The notes below the pieces were generated by a model, which saw nothing but the letters and a program-made list of their open reading frames with translations, was not told the origin of the DNA and did no database searches. The position numbers and the translations under genes were made by a program. Below, one piece after another: positions 54,201 through 64,000 of a DNA stretch of 64,000 nt. Every line of letters starts with the position of its first letter. The stretch's first letter is position 1. Origin of the DNA: Lineus longissimus (lineage: Eukaryota > Nemertea > Pilidiophora > Heteronemertea > Lineidae); contig NC_088312.1 of assembly GCF_910592395.1 (NCBI RefSeq), positions 4,772,001 through 4,836,000 of the forward strand, read 5' to 3'.

Positions 54201-57200
54201 TGCACCGTCATGAACTAAGGTCAAATCGTTTTATTCAAATCTTACAACGAACTTACCCATCTTGGGAAGGGTGTAGTTTATCCCGGTATATTCTGTAAAC
54301 CATTCTGTCGTCTTGATTGCTGTCTCCAACGCCAGTTTGGTTTTGTCCAGCTCCTCTTCCCGCCACCAGACACGAACCTAAAACGAGTGAGGACAACTGA
54401 TCGCATTTACATTCACCGACCACTTTAACTTTCAAAAATCGTTCAGCTCAGATGAGTTGGGGTTCATTTACCTCACTTGACGAAGCTGGTCGTATCATGA
54501 AAACAACAGAAATGACAGAACTCTCGTGTGTCAAACTGAGCTACCCTCTCCTTCTTCTTCTTCAACGTTCGCTCTGCACCAGAAGGTGTTACTATTCAGT
54601 GATTATTCCACCTCCAAGGCGGGTTGCGGAGAGGTTTTTTACATGCAACTATACGGTTAGGCACAGCTATCAAGACGATCTCGTTTCTCTTTTTAAATCG
54701 CGTTGAGTGAATATCAATAGTTTTACCGAATACTGTACTGTATAGTACACGACTTTTTTAACATCAAACTTCTTCTTTTTCACTTTTTCACTTTTTCACT
54801 TTCTCTTTTCCATTCCCATTTGACTGTACACACCTTAATTCCATCCTTGGTGTACCCCTGCGTGAACTTGTAGTCCGTGATGGCGATAGCAACGAGGTAG
54901 GTTGGCATTACCGGCGTCTTGTCAAATGTATCGGCGAACCATCCATTTTCCCTGGGGAGGTTGGTTAGAAGAATGATTTTGAGAATACATGTATAAGACA
55001 TTAATCAAATGGATCACTGACATGTAAGACGAAGCAATGTTTTTTGGTCGTTTGAACTAATATCGTATATACCCCGTCCAGTGTCAATGTTGCATAGAGA
55101 AAGATTAGTTATAACTGATACTGGGGGAGAGGATATTTTGAAGGGCAGCAAGCATAAGCAATGTTCAGCCCTATCAGTTGATTATGGTTATCACGTAATC
55201 TTTAACTTACAACAATTCCGATTTGAGCTGTGGCATGTTGGACAAAGCAACGTGAGATGATCTCCTCAACACTGTGATACTGAAGGTCGCCTTCAAGGCA
55301 GGTTCGTCAAAGCAAGGGAACATCCTCCTGGCATAGTTAGGTTCCATTTGTGTTATAGCCATGTAGCTGAAAACGGAGCGAAGGGTGCAGAAAGTACGCA
55401 TGCCTTAAAGGGAGGAAATATTACGCGGACGTATCATATATATTTATACATGGAAAGGGAGTTCGTGATCGGTGATTGCCGCGCCAAATATGCGGCCAAT
55501 TATTGAAAATCGGAACATTTCACCCAAAGAGATGAAGGGAACACGTATAACAAAGGTAATGGTTAATCCAAAGGGTTACTCAAGAGAGGTTCCGCAAACT
55601 GACGAAAAGGCGAAAAGACGTTTGCAGCATAAACTTTATCATCACTTTTGCACCCAACCTCAAACAGATAATTAACTTACTGTCGTGTTCCGTTCACCAC
55701 ATATCCAGTAAGGTAGAGGCCATTTAAACTCGGCACCAGCTTGCCAGTAAAAGATACTATACTTATGGTATACTCGTCTCCTTTTTTCAGTCGTCTGTTC
55801 AGGCGGAAAGTGACAAAGCTTCTTTCTTCATCCGTATCCATGGACGTGACCTTGAATCGGCCTTGACCTCCAGATAGATGGACATCATCCTGGATTATAT
55901 GGAGGTCCATCACGTGGAGCTTGATTCTGTTTGTTGGACGGCGACATTTGAAATGAATGGTGACGTTCCCTTCGAAGTTGAAATTTGCTATCTCTTCTTG
56001 GTAAATGTCTGGTCTGATAGTCAGGTCGTAATGGATCGGAACAAGGGTGTCCTGGAGCAGGTTGTGGTTGTTTTTGGCGGGGGCATAACGCTTGTAACGA
56101 TCTATAGGATGAGAAACAGGCACATTTGCAAATTGGCTTTTCTTATGTTAAGAACTACATGTATACTCCGGACGCAGTCGATCGGCCTTGTCTCTCCCCT
56201 GTTATTAAGGATGACGACCAGACTGCCAAGGAAGTCTATAAAGAACGTCTACACTATGCATATAATCCGTTTATACCAGTATACACATAAGCAAGTAGAA
56301 GAAAACATATAGGAGAAGGAGTTAAGGTACGGTTTGTTTGTCAGTTGATGAAAAAGAAACACGGATAAGGTGATGTTAGGCTATATCAATACCTGCTGAG
56401 TAAAAAGAAGAGGACAGGTATGGAAAAATTGGCATGGTTTGTTTCTGATACTAAACAACATCAACGGTAATTTGCGTTATTTATACGGAAGGGATGAGAG
56501 AATGTTTTGATAAGTTTCAAATGAGCTGTGGTGTAAAATATAGTTATGAACATGTACGGTCATTTCCTTCGTCGGTAAGCCAGTTTCGACGTTGTCATTT
56601 TTGAAAATGACAAAAGTACTTGTCTCCTAAATCCCCTGTGCCTTTGCCCTGTCGACTGTCTAGATTCGGGAATGGAGGGGTCATGCGGAGAATTATATGC
56701 CTAATTAACTTACTTCGCTGCTGTAAATCTGGATGTGGCAATACAGCCAGAGCTAGCCCTAGAAAGTAATGAATATGAGTTAGCAGAACGGAGCCGGTGT
56801 CACATCTGTCAGTGTTTGCAATGCTTTGCCCCTAATAACTTCAGGGTGCGACATTTCAGCAGTCGCGAGGGGAGTCGGCAATATTCCGTGCGGACAACAT
56901 ATCCATACCAATGACGGCGTCTCACTTTAGCAATAGTGAAGCCGTTGGTTGGCTGGTCCTGCAGCGGATGTCAGTATTCCGTGCGTGTGCGGCAAGGCTT
57001 GTCGAATGCATTAAACAGCTACATTCCCTCAATAAACCCTTTAGGTTTGAGAAAGCCTACGTTTGTCGTTTATGACGTCATGCCCTTAGAACAACCATTA
57101 TCTGAAAGCTTACATTGTACATATATACCGTTAAATCCAGGTACATGTAATACGTCGTTAATTTGTTGGATATGTGGCAGGACTTACCGAAGAAGCACAC

Positions 57201-57224
57201 GAAAATCAATGCTTGGTAGACCAT
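45340..57224 (-). CDS. Secreted M1 zinc aminopeptidase (APN family)
   Basis: Complete gene of 21 exons, with the frame kept across every junction. Exons 5' to 3': 57224-57188, 56758-56714, 56101-55681, 55366-55211, 54951-54834, 54377-54257, exon 7 (53970-53816 or 53767-53613), 52843-52730, 52454-52323, 52095-51964, 51274-51084, 50811-50723, 50432-50287, 50094-50039, 49752-49605, 49377-49292, 49042-48944, 48474-48289, 47660-47535, 46084-46027, 45534-45340. The product is about 936 residues, normal for aminopeptidase N relatives, which remove N-terminal amino acids from peptides. It starts with a signal peptide ([17 protein letters not shown]) rather than the type II membrane anchor of vertebrate APN. 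No C-terminal GPI-type hydrophobic tail is seen, so secretion is inferred. Landmarks are [10 protein letters not shown] (~187-196), GG(I/M)ENWG (~310-316), HEVAH (346-350), the third zinc ligand Glu369, and the transition-state Tyr431 in ITYVKG. All catalytic residues are present. Confidence 0.95.
46256..46903. mobile_element. Foldback element with internal satellite units
   Basis: Terminal inverted repeats of about 82-86 bp begin CGGTTATTTCCGCATAAAT at 46256 and end with the reverse complement at 46903. The element is flanked on both sides by ATGGG (46251-46255 and 46904-46908), a likely target duplication. Inside are about three tandem units of 113-115 bp, each with two copies of CAAATAGACGTTTGGTGGCGC, and then a short inverted part. 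There is no transposase frame. It sits in intron 19 of the aminopeptidase gene. Confidence 0.85.
46909..47416. mobile_element. Second, one-ended foldback copy
   Basis: It starts directly after the second ATGGG with the same left terminus and runs through about four internal ~114-bp units. It stops near 47416 at TTTTCTGATTTTTGTAG, without the right inverted terminus. It may be a truncated element, a tandem product of unequal exchange, or an insertion sharing the first element's target site. A GTTTGGTGGCGCT core also occurs alone at 45557-45569 in the next intron. Confidence 0.75.
51440..51858. repeat. 31-bp minisatellite in intron 10
   Basis: About 13 nearly identical head-to-tail copies of a 31-base unit containing AACAAAATGAGTTGTCGGGC fill much of the intron between exons 10 and 11. 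Variants are single substitutions (TTGTCGG to TTTTCGG twice, AACAAA to AATAAA once). High identity points to recent expansion. It has no spacers, so it is not a CRISPR array. Confidence 0.95.
51964..52843 (-). CDS. M1 aminopeptidase exons 8-10 (rest of active site)
   Basis: Exon 8 (52843-52730) starts immediately after HEVAHQ with [19 protein letters not shown]. The Glu of INEA is the third zinc ligand, exactly 18 residues after the second His. Exon 9 (52454-52323) contains the catalytic Tyr in DSITYVK. Exon 10 (52095-51964) holds the helix [15 protein letters not shown]. All three are phase 0 to phase 0 and together complete the thermolysin-like domain. Exon 8 must be joined to either 7A or 7B to make an active enzyme. 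Confidence 0.93.
52260..52283. repeat. CCAG tetranucleotide repeat
   Basis: Five to six copies of CCAG lie just downstream of exon 9, inside the intron. This is an ordinary microsatellite. Confidence 0.85.
53414..53565 (-). pseudogene. Broken third copy of catalytic exon 7
   Basis: A third tandem copy lies about 199 bp below 7B and is clearly homologous at the DNA level. Its donor side is intact (HEVAHQ codons then CAG|GTAAGG). The acceptor AG is deleted (gatatcaaacg where 7B has gatatggtctaaacg), single-base gaps break the frame around the GGME segment, and a TGA interrupts the middle. It cannot serve as a coding exon. Its presence shows the exon was duplicated at least twice. Confidence 0.85.
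53613..53767 (-). CDS. Catalytic exon 7B (GGMENWG/HEVAHQ)
   Basis: This exon has exactly the same length (155 bp) and phases as 7A, acceptor cgtttag and a somewhat weaker donor CAG|GTAGGG. It encodes [11 protein letters not shown] with the canonical Met, then the SNTW variant and [10 protein letters not shown]. It differs from 7A at seven residues: 308, 309, 312, 334, 335, 343 and 344. Because the length is not a multiple of three, joining 7A to 7B would shift the frame, so the two should be used one at a time. All zinc and catalytic residues are intact. Confidence 0.85.
53816..53970 (-). CDS. Catalytic exon 7A (GGIENWG/HEVAHQ)
   Basis: This 155-bp exon has acceptor cacatag and a strong donor CAG|GTGAGT. 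It enters in phase 1 and leaves in phase 0. It encodes residues 300-351, including the exopeptidase loop and the first two zinc ligands with the catalytic Glu. The loop reads [11 protein letters not shown], so the usual Met of the GxMEN motif is Ile here. It is followed by [22 protein letters not shown]-type sequence. In M1 enzymes this loop binds the substrate N-terminus and helps shape the S1 pocket. It is the first of two intact tandem alternatives and the intron to exon 7B is only 48 bp. Confidence 0.88.
54257..57224 (-). CDS. M1 aminopeptidase exons 1-6 (signal peptide, N domain)
   Basis: Exon 1 (57224-57188) and the 45-bp exon 2 encode the signal peptide, splitting it after residue 12. 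Exon 3 (56101-55681, 421 bp) encodes most of the N-terminal beta-sandwich domain, starting at the family-typical [13 protein letters not shown]. Exon 4 carries the M1 hallmark [13 protein letters not shown]. Exon 5 has the [12 protein letters not shown] stretch and exon 6 the segment VRVWWREE to YTLPKM that leads into the active site. Donors are GTAAGT or GTGTGT types and all acceptors are AG. Exon 6 ends in phase 1, which sets the requirement met by both exon 7 copies. Confidence 0.92.
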
Positions 57225-57816
57225 GATTACTGCTGAAGAATCATGTCCATCTCTCCTCTGGCTCTGACTGCAGTCAAAACAAGTAGCCTACATTAATAAT
57301 CGGTATCCGATAGACCTTGGCCCCTCTTTGCCTAAAGGTTAGAGCCATTACATTGGAATAAGGCCATGGGAATGAAAGGCCCAGTTTTTTGTCGAAATAA
57401 TAATGTGATTTTCCATCATTTATTTATCATTCCCTTTGACAAATAGCTTATTTTTGGCAGACAAAATGCAAGATTTGGCTAAGGTGAAAACGGATTTTGT
57501 CCAAAAATGATGAAAAATGCGGACACCTTGATGAACTATTGAAAAATGGCTCTGAAATGGTGAGAGGTGGTCGCAAAAACCGGAACTTCCATTCCCGTGG
57601 CCTAAATGAAAAGACCCCAGTGAACGAATAACTACAAATAATTTCGATGATTATTGAGGACGATTTCTGTAATTATGTCAACAGCATACGATTATGTTTC
57701 GTTGGAGTGGATACTGAGTGGTTGTAGTTTGATGAGATTTGACGACAATATTTTTTTAATGTATAGATGAACATTTATGCGGATAAAACCGGCAACGGTT
57801 ACAAAACCGTAAATCT

Positions 57817-57857
<41 letters not shown>

Positions 57858-59551
57858 AATGACCATGGCCAGTACGAAACACAGTGCAACTTTTCAAGTT
57901 GCCTTTTGTGATAATCTCATGCCACACTATTTGACATCATGACAACAAGTATCTTTTTGCTAAACATAAACTCTCTTTATTGCTACGTGTACTTTGTTAC
58001 ATCTTAAACAAAATATACAAATCTATGCATTACTTTTGTGATCGTCAACATCAGTCAAGTCACCCTCAATGAAGCTGTTAGTTGGATGTACGAGCCATAC
58101 AAGAGGGCCGTGTTTAAACCTGGTCTTCAGTCTGAGGTTGAATTTGCTCAGGGAGCATGTTGGCCTTGACTCGGAGATGTGGGAGATGGGTTACACCCGA
58201 AGAGGTTAAAGAGTTGCTTCTACAGGGTGAATTATATATTAAGGTACACCTTTACCTTTCCTCCTCTTGAATTGTCTAAGTCTCACATCTTTCTAATCTT
58301 CCCAATCTGTTCAATGATCGTCATATCGCTCACAGTTCTCATCGGGCGTTTTTGAGAATGATTTGACTAAATGCAGTGACGGTTAATGAATGAATAGCTG
58401 AATCAAATACCTTTCAAGAAACTTTGCCAAATATAAAATAGTGAGTACAAAAAGACAGGATTCGTGTAGTTTTATAGTAACTTTATATTAAAAAAATACC
58501 CTTCATCAGTCCCAATCCCAAAACGTGAATGGGAACAGATATTCTTTCTGATGAAATTGTGCGTGATTCCTTTTTTATTCCTCGGTATTGCTCAGTATAC
58601 GTATAAAATGGAATGTTAAAAGGCCCCAGTCTTTTATAGCAAGTCATTAGTTAATATTAGGCTGCCCTTGAAATTTGTTTGGTTGACAAACCATACCTCC
58701 CAATAGAAAACACCACCCTTTCTCTAAATGATTTGAGTCAGGAATATAAAGGAATATTTACAGAATACCTTATTTCTTCTAAAGATTGCTTTCATACTTA
58801 AGGGTCTTTTGGAATCGCTGGAAAACGTTTGATTTGTTGTTCATAAAAGATGTCTTTGTCTATACCTATACCTACCTACCCCAAAAGTTTTTGGAGAGGT
58901 ATGTCACATCAAGCAAACAATTTCTTTAGGACAACATTACATTGTCAGCCATATTTTCTAATTCCAAGATGATAGAATGACGTAGATTCCGGCATGAGCA
59001 GTTATAAACAGGCCTATGATTTAGTAGATTTTTCCAGTACGTGATGACAGAATGCGTACATGCATATTCATGCTGTGCCAACCATAAACTTTCCGAAAAT
59101 CCTATCCCCTAGAAACAATTCTATGATAAGCGAACCCATATACTCTAACCTTTCCCTCCATGCTAGTGCTACCAGTGTAGGAAGTTGTTATCGGTATCTG
59201 CAATAACGTACTGGATTTCAACTTTACCAAATTCAATCCAACGGAAAGCCATGTAGCCAGTAGAGAGAGGCTGTTCTTATTCTCTAAAAATGAGCACAAC
59301 TAATGCTGCCTCATGTTTTGGCTAGGTTAATTACAGCACATGCCGGAAGCGCACCCTTCCACCCATCTTCATCAAAGTTAGCTCATCTACCCTAAGTGCA
59401 CATTTAGCGTCCATCTTGGTTATAGCCTAATGTCCTTTATAAAGACTTCCCACTCTCCCTGTCTCCTCGCGACACGATTCTGACACAAAACAGACGAACT
59501 GTCCGTGTCGGAGTCGTCAAGTTATTTCCGTTGTCGTGTCTAAGTCTCGCT
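57225..59551. other. Intergenic region between the two minus-strand genes
   Basis: This contains the aminopeptidase promoter side (no clear TATA box within 150 bases of the ATG), a GAT/ATG trinucleotide repeat at 57816-57857, and the 3' flank of the arginine-rich gene. An AATAAA on the minus strand at 58579-58574 is a possible poly-A signal for the latter, giving a 3' untranslated region of about 1 kb. No other exon is supported. Confidence 0.5.
57816..57857. repeat. GAT trinucleotide microsatellite
   Basis: About fourteen uninterrupted GAT/ATG units, followed by a GATAATG end. Confidence 0.95.
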
Positions 59552-60028
59552 TCAGTATCCGACAGCCATCTTGCCCTGGTTTCGGAAGGTCAGGTAACCG
59601 GTCAGGCCAATCAAGATTGCTTTGGAGACGTGATCGAAGGTGAACCTGGAAAATGTAAATTGACTGTTGTGAGCTCAAACCGTTGCCAACGTTAGACCAC
59701 ATTGCCTGAAGGTCCTACGTGACAGACCAGGTCACTTAATTGATGGCCCAAGTTGCAGTTTTCCACAGCTGAGCCAATAGAGACGAAATGTGGAGTTGAT
59801 GGTCGTTTTCGTCGAACGTCGATTTTTCACAGAGTGCATTCTCCATTTGAAATGCTTCAGTAGATCAAGACCATTGATTAGGATTGAAACCTGATAACAG
59901 ATACGCTCCTAAAACTATTTGATGTTTATTACTTACAGGCTGAGTTCGGGTATCTCATCCTTCCTCTTTTGGTAGACATCCAGTAGGTACTCTGGCTGAG
60001 GATTAGCGTATTTCTCTGGAATGGTGCG
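59552..60028 (-). CDS. Tail exons of the arginine-rich protein
   Basis: Exon 2 (60028-59937, 92 bp) has acceptor ttttcag and donor CCT|GTAAGT. Exon 3 (59645-59552) has acceptor ttttccag and ends in TGA. Phases match exactly: exon 1 ends in phase 0, exon 2 ends in phase 2, and exon 3 supplies the third base of a Leu codon. They encode 61 residues of ordinary composition, unlike the repeats. The match of frame and signals over two junctions is the best evidence that the arginine-rich frame, rather than one of the other open frames, is the translated one. Confidence 0.8.
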
Positions 60029-63000
60029 CTGAAAAGGGAAGCAAGACCATTTAAAACTTATCTGTCATGTCTAGGTCATCAATGCTTTTTCGCAAGTTAG
60101 AATAGCCCGAAAAGTTAGATTACGATAACCAATGACTTTTTCCACAAGTAAATCTTTCAGAATAAATGGTCGTACATGTTGATGACGTAGATGACGACGA
60201 CAATCTTACTGTAGAATAAGATGTTACCTCCGATTTCTTTCTAAGTTTCACTCTCTCGGGATTTATATTCCTTTCGCACAGCTAAGCGTGGCTGTAACAC
60301 TTACTCTGGTATCCACTCTCCGTTCCATCATCCGGTCACGTCTCGTGGCGTCCTTGGCTGAGAGGTCAAATCGGATAGTCTCATGTCGTCTGCTTGAGTC
60401 AAGTTTACGGAGTGCCAGCTCGGCAACGCGTCTTGTCTCTTGGCGGCGTTCGATTCTTCTGCTGTCAGTTTCAGTTTCCCGTCGGTCATCACGTCGTTCG
60501 ATGCGTACATTACGCCGTTCCATTCCTCTAGAAGCGGATTCGGTTTCGCGTCGGACATCACGGCGTTCCATTCTCCTAACATCAGGTACGTTGGCAGCCC
60601 GTCTTTCCATTCGAACGTCTCGGCGTTCCATTCTTCTAGAAGTTGCTTCAGTTTCTTGTCGGACCTCACGGCGCTCCATACGGACATCACGGCGTTCCAT
60701 TCTCCTGACATCAGAGTCACTGGCAGCCCGTCTCTCCATACGGACATCTCGACGTTCCATTCTCCTTGTGGCTGGCTCAGTTTCTCGTCGGACATCATCG
60801 CGCTCCATACGGACATCACGGCGTTCCATTCTCCTGGTGGCTGGCTCAGTTTCCCGTCGGACATCACGGCGCTCCATGCGGACATCTCGGCGTTCCATTC
60901 TCCTGGTGGCTGGCTCAGTTTCTCGTCTGACATCACGGCGCTCCATGCGGACATCACGGCGTTCCACTCTCCTAGTGACTGGCTCAGTTTCTCGTCGGAC
61001 ATCGGCACGGCGTTCCATTTTCCTGACACTATCAGGTTCACTGGCAGCCCGTCTTTCCATGCGGACATCACGGCGTTCCACTCTCCTAGTGACTGGCTCA
61101 GTTTCTCGTCGGACATCGGCACGGCGCTCCATTCTCCTGACACTATCAGGTTCACTTGCAGCCCGTCTTTCAATGCGGACATCACGGCGTTCCATTCTCC
61201 TGACATCAGGTTCACTGGCAGCCCGTCTTTCCATGCGGACATCACGGCGTTCCATTCTCCTGGTGGCTGGCTCAGTTTCCCGTCGGACATCACGGCGTTC
61301 CATTCTCCTAGTAGCTGGCTCAGTTTCTCGTCGGACATCACGGGGTTCCATTCTCCTGGTGTCTGGCTCAGTCTCCCGTCGGACATCACGGCGCTCCATC
61401 CTCCTGGTGTCTGGCTCAGTTTCCCGTTGGGCAACACGGCGCTCCATACGGACATCACGGCGTTCCATTCTCCTGGTGTCTGGCTCAGTTTCCCGTCGGA
61501 CATCACGGCGTTCCATACGGACATCACGGCGTTCCATTCTCCTAATGGCTGGCTCAGTTTCCCGTCGGACATCACGGCGCTCCATTCTCCTGACATCAGG
61601 TTCACTGGCAGCCCGTCTTTCCATGCGGACATCACGGCGTTCCATTCTCCTAGTGGCTGGCTCAGTTTCCCGTCGGACATCACGGCGCTCCATTCTCCTG
61701 ACATCAGATTCACTGGCAGCCCGTCTTTCCATGCGGACATCACGGCGCTCCATTCTCCGGGAGGCTGGCTCAGTTTCCCGTCGGACATCGCGGCGTTCCA
61801 TTCTCCTATTGGCTGGCTCAGTTTCTCGCCGGACATCACGGCGTTGCATTCTCCTAGTGGCTGGCTCAGTTTCCCGTCGGACATCACGGCGCTCTATACG
61901 GACATCACGGCGTTCCATTCTCCTAGTGACTGGCTCAGTTTGTCGTCGGACATCGGCACGGCGTTCCATTCTCCTGACATCAGGTTCACTGGCAGCCCGT
62001 CTCTCCATGCGGACATCACGGTGCTCCATTCTCCTGGTGGCTGGCTCAGTTTCCCGTCGAACATTACGGCGCTCCATACGGGCATCACGACGTTCAATTC
62101 CCCTAACATCAGGTTCACTGGCAGCCCGTCTCTCCATGCGGACATCACGGTGCTCTATTCTCCTGGTGGCTGGCTCAGTCTCCCGTCGGACATCACGGCG
62201 CTCCATACGGACATCACGGCGTTCCATTCTCCTGACATCAGGTTCACTGGCAGCCCGTGTCTCCATGCGGACATCACGGCGTTCCATTCTCCTGGTGGCT
62301 GGCTCAGTTTCCCGTTGAACATCACGGCGTTCCATGCGGACATCACGGCGCTCCATACGGACATCACGGCGTTCCATTCTCCTGGTGGCTGGCTCAGCTT
62401 CCCTTTGAACATCACGGCGCTCCATACGGACATCACGGCGTTCCATTCTCCTGACATCAGGTTCACTGGCAGCCCGTGTCTCCATGCGGACATCACGGCG
62501 TTCCATTCTCCTGGTGGCTGGCTCAGTTTCCCGTCGGACATCACGGCGCTCCATACGGACATCACGGCGTTCCATTCTCCTAACATCAGGTTCACTGGCA
62601 GCCCGTGTTTCCATGCGGATATCACGGCGTTCCATTCTCCTGGTGTCTGGCTCAGTTTCCAGTCGGACATCACGGCGTGTCATGCGGGCATCACGGCGTT
62701 CCATACGGACATCACGGCGTTCCATTCTCCTGGTGGCTGGCTCAGTTTCCCGTCGGACATCACGGCGCTCCATACGGACATCACGGCGTTCCATTCTCCT
62801 GGTGGGTTGCTCAGTTTCCCGTCGGACATCACGGCGTTCCATACGGACATCACGGTGTTCCATTCTCCTGACATCAGGTTCACTGGCAGCCCGTCTTTCC
62901 ATGCGGACATCACGACGCTCCATTCTCCCGGTGGCTGGCTGAGTTTCTCGTCTGACATCACGGCGCTCCATACGGACATCACGGCGTTCCATTCTCCTGA

Positions 63001-63601
63001 CATCAGGTTCACTCGCAGCCCGTCTCTCCATACGGACATCACGGCGTTCCATTCTCCTGGTGGGTGGCTCAGTTTCCCGTCGGACATCACGGCGTTCCAT
63101 ACGGACATCACGGTGTTCCATTCTCCTGACATCAGGTTCACTGGCAGCCCGTCTTTCCATGCGGACATCACGGCGCTCCATTCTCCCGGTAGCTGGCTGA
63201 GTTTCTCGTCTGACATCACGGCGTTCCATACGGACATCACGGCGCTCCATACGGACATCACGGCGTTCCATTCTCCTGACATCAGGTTCACTTGCAGCCC
63301 GTCTCTCCATACGGACATCACGGCGTTCAATTCTTCTGGTGGTTCGCTCAGTTTCCCGTCGGACATCGCGGCTTTCGATACGGACATCACGGCGTTCCAT
63401 TCTCCTTGTTGCTGGTTCATTTTCTCGTCGGACATCACGGCGTCCCAAACGAACGCTCCTATCTCCTTTCATCCGGGTCTCCTGTGCTGCCCGAACATCA
63501 GTGTTGAGACGCCTGGCCACATCGGCATCTGTCTTAACCATTGATATCATCACCAGTGCCGTGACGGCAAGGCCTAACATGCCCACTCTTGTTCGCTTCA
63601 T
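59552..63601 (-). CDS. Secreted arginine-rich heptad-repeat protein
   Basis: Three coding exons: 63616-60305 (ATG at 63601; 1099 codons, phase 0 donor AGA|GTAAGT), 60028-59937 and 59645-59552 (TGA at 59554-59552). The product is about 1160 residues. Residues 1-25 form a typical signal peptide (KRTR then a hydrophobic run to MISMV). Residues ~60-1030 are repeats of MERRDVR heptads separated by RRETEPAT or RRAASEPDV cassettes. Arg is over a third of the repeat, partly balanced by Glu and Asp, so the protein is strongly basic. The end is non-repetitive and includes EKYANPQPEYLLDVYQKRKD and a hydrophobic AILIGLTGYLTF. I do not recognise a family. A matrix, mineral- or polyanion-binding role, or a multi-site precursor cut at RR, would fit but is inference. 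Retention of the first intron would add 13 codons to a stop at 60263. Confidence 0.8.
60500..63440 (-). repeat. Coding minisatellite of the arginine-rich protein
   Basis: The exon is a mosaic of 21-bp units (MERRDVR) joined by ~24-36-bp linkers, forming higher-order blocks of roughly 60-130 bp. All length changes are multiples of three. As a result, long frames are also open in other registers: 1034 codons on the plus strand at 60440-63544, 676 codons on the plus strand at 60288-62318, and several minus-strand frames of 84-519 codons. These have neither signal peptides nor fitting splice sites and are treated as by-products of the repeat. Confidence 0.9.
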
Positions 63602-63616
63602 AGTTGCAAACGTAAC

Positions 63617-64000
63617 CTGAAAGTAGAAAATGAAACAATATCAAAATAAAAGCAATTTAACCTAAAATATATTTCTGACGTATACCCCCCCCCCCCCCCC
63701 CCCCACGCAGTATTCCCACTTAAACCTTAGTACATTACTATGTCACAATGTCCAAGCGATACCATATACGCCACTTCCAACTCCTACTTTATCACGCTGG
63801 AATCGAGCCATGATATCTATCTTCAACACACCACACCGTGATGACTTTCTCCACAACGGCGGCTTTTGTATCAATACCGTAATGACACAGATCGCCGGAA
63901 CAGATATACTCTTTGCAATCACAAAAAGGGACCGTTAAACATTACAACGGATAGGTATAGGGCTACCGATGCAGCCCGATTTTAATTTTGTCATCATAGT
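63617..64000. other. Upstream flank of the arginine-rich gene
   Basis: An acceptor-like tttcag|GTTACG at 63616 lies 15 bases before the ATG, so an untranslated first exon may lie to the right, perhaps outside the window. I see no convincing donor for it here. A run of 20 Cs occupies 63685-63704. Confidence 0.5.
63685..63704. repeat. Poly-C run
   Basis: Twenty consecutive Cs on the plus strand. A homopolymer of this length is prone to sequencing error, so its exact length is unreliable. Confidence 0.95.

Noticed and set aside
55878-56312. 144-codon plus-strand frame
   Set aside because: It is a shadow antisense to exon 3 of the aminopeptidase.
62155-62673. Minus-strand frames of the WNAVMSVWSAVMSDGKLSQ type
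   Set aside because: These are out-of-register readings of the same coding repeat and are interrupted repeatedly along the exon.
60440-63544. 1034-codon plus-strand frame as a gene
   Set aside because: It lacks a signal peptide and matching splice sites and exists because the repeat units are multiples of three. The opposite frame has a signal peptide and two phase-matched downstream exons.

Overview
This is a window of animal nuclear genome. Genes are split by GT-AG introns, intergenic tracts are long and AT-rich, and satellites, foldback elements and tRNA-derived SINE-like sequences are frequent. The recognisable proteins are metazoan. The repeat style (GAC-rich tract followed by a gtgagctaaaaa end, poly-G elements, many tacatgta and taggcct words) suggests a marine invertebrate bilaterian. 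I cannot name the phylum from the sequence alone.

Layout. Positions 1-27.8 kb hold the 5' part of a minus-strand gene for a Blimp-1/PRDM1-type transcription factor. One coding exon (3011-3177) is convincing. The PR domain and zinc fingers must lie left of position 1. Upstream of that exon there are tens of kilobases with no supportable coding exon, only repeats, a possible 5' untranslated exon ending at 27628, and AT-rich blocks dense in homeodomain, GATA and E-box words that could be enhancers. Positions 28-45 kb are also mostly non-coding, with a 62-bp satellite (39.7-40.3 kb), degenerate tandem repeats, a small inverted-repeat element and two decayed coding-like stretches that each carry one in-frame stop (9.7-10.2 kb and 40.9-41.3 kb).

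Positions 45340-57224 (minus) hold a complete gene for a secreted M1 zinc aminopeptidase of the aminopeptidase N family. It has 21 exons per transcript and encodes about 936 residues, and I could carry the reading frame through every junction. The catalytic exon, with the GxMEN-type loop and HEVAH zinc motif, is present in tandem: two intact 155-bp copies 48 bp apart and a third, broken copy. Copy length and phase mean the two intact copies cannot both be included without shifting the frame, so they look like mutually exclusive exons. They differ mainly beside the substrate-binding loop. Introns of this gene also carry a foldback element with satellite-like internal repeats (46.25-47.4 kb) and a 31-bp minisatellite (51.4-51.9 kb).

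Positions 59552-63616 (minus) hold a three-exon gene for a secreted, highly arginine-rich repeat protein of about 1160 residues, built from MERRDVR heptads and two linker cassettes. It ends in a non-repetitive tail encoded by two small exons. I do not recognise the family. The best candidates for something undescribed are this protein and the duplicated catalytic exon of its neighbour. Both genes lie on the same strand about 2.3 kb apart, but nothing in the sequence shows that they work together.
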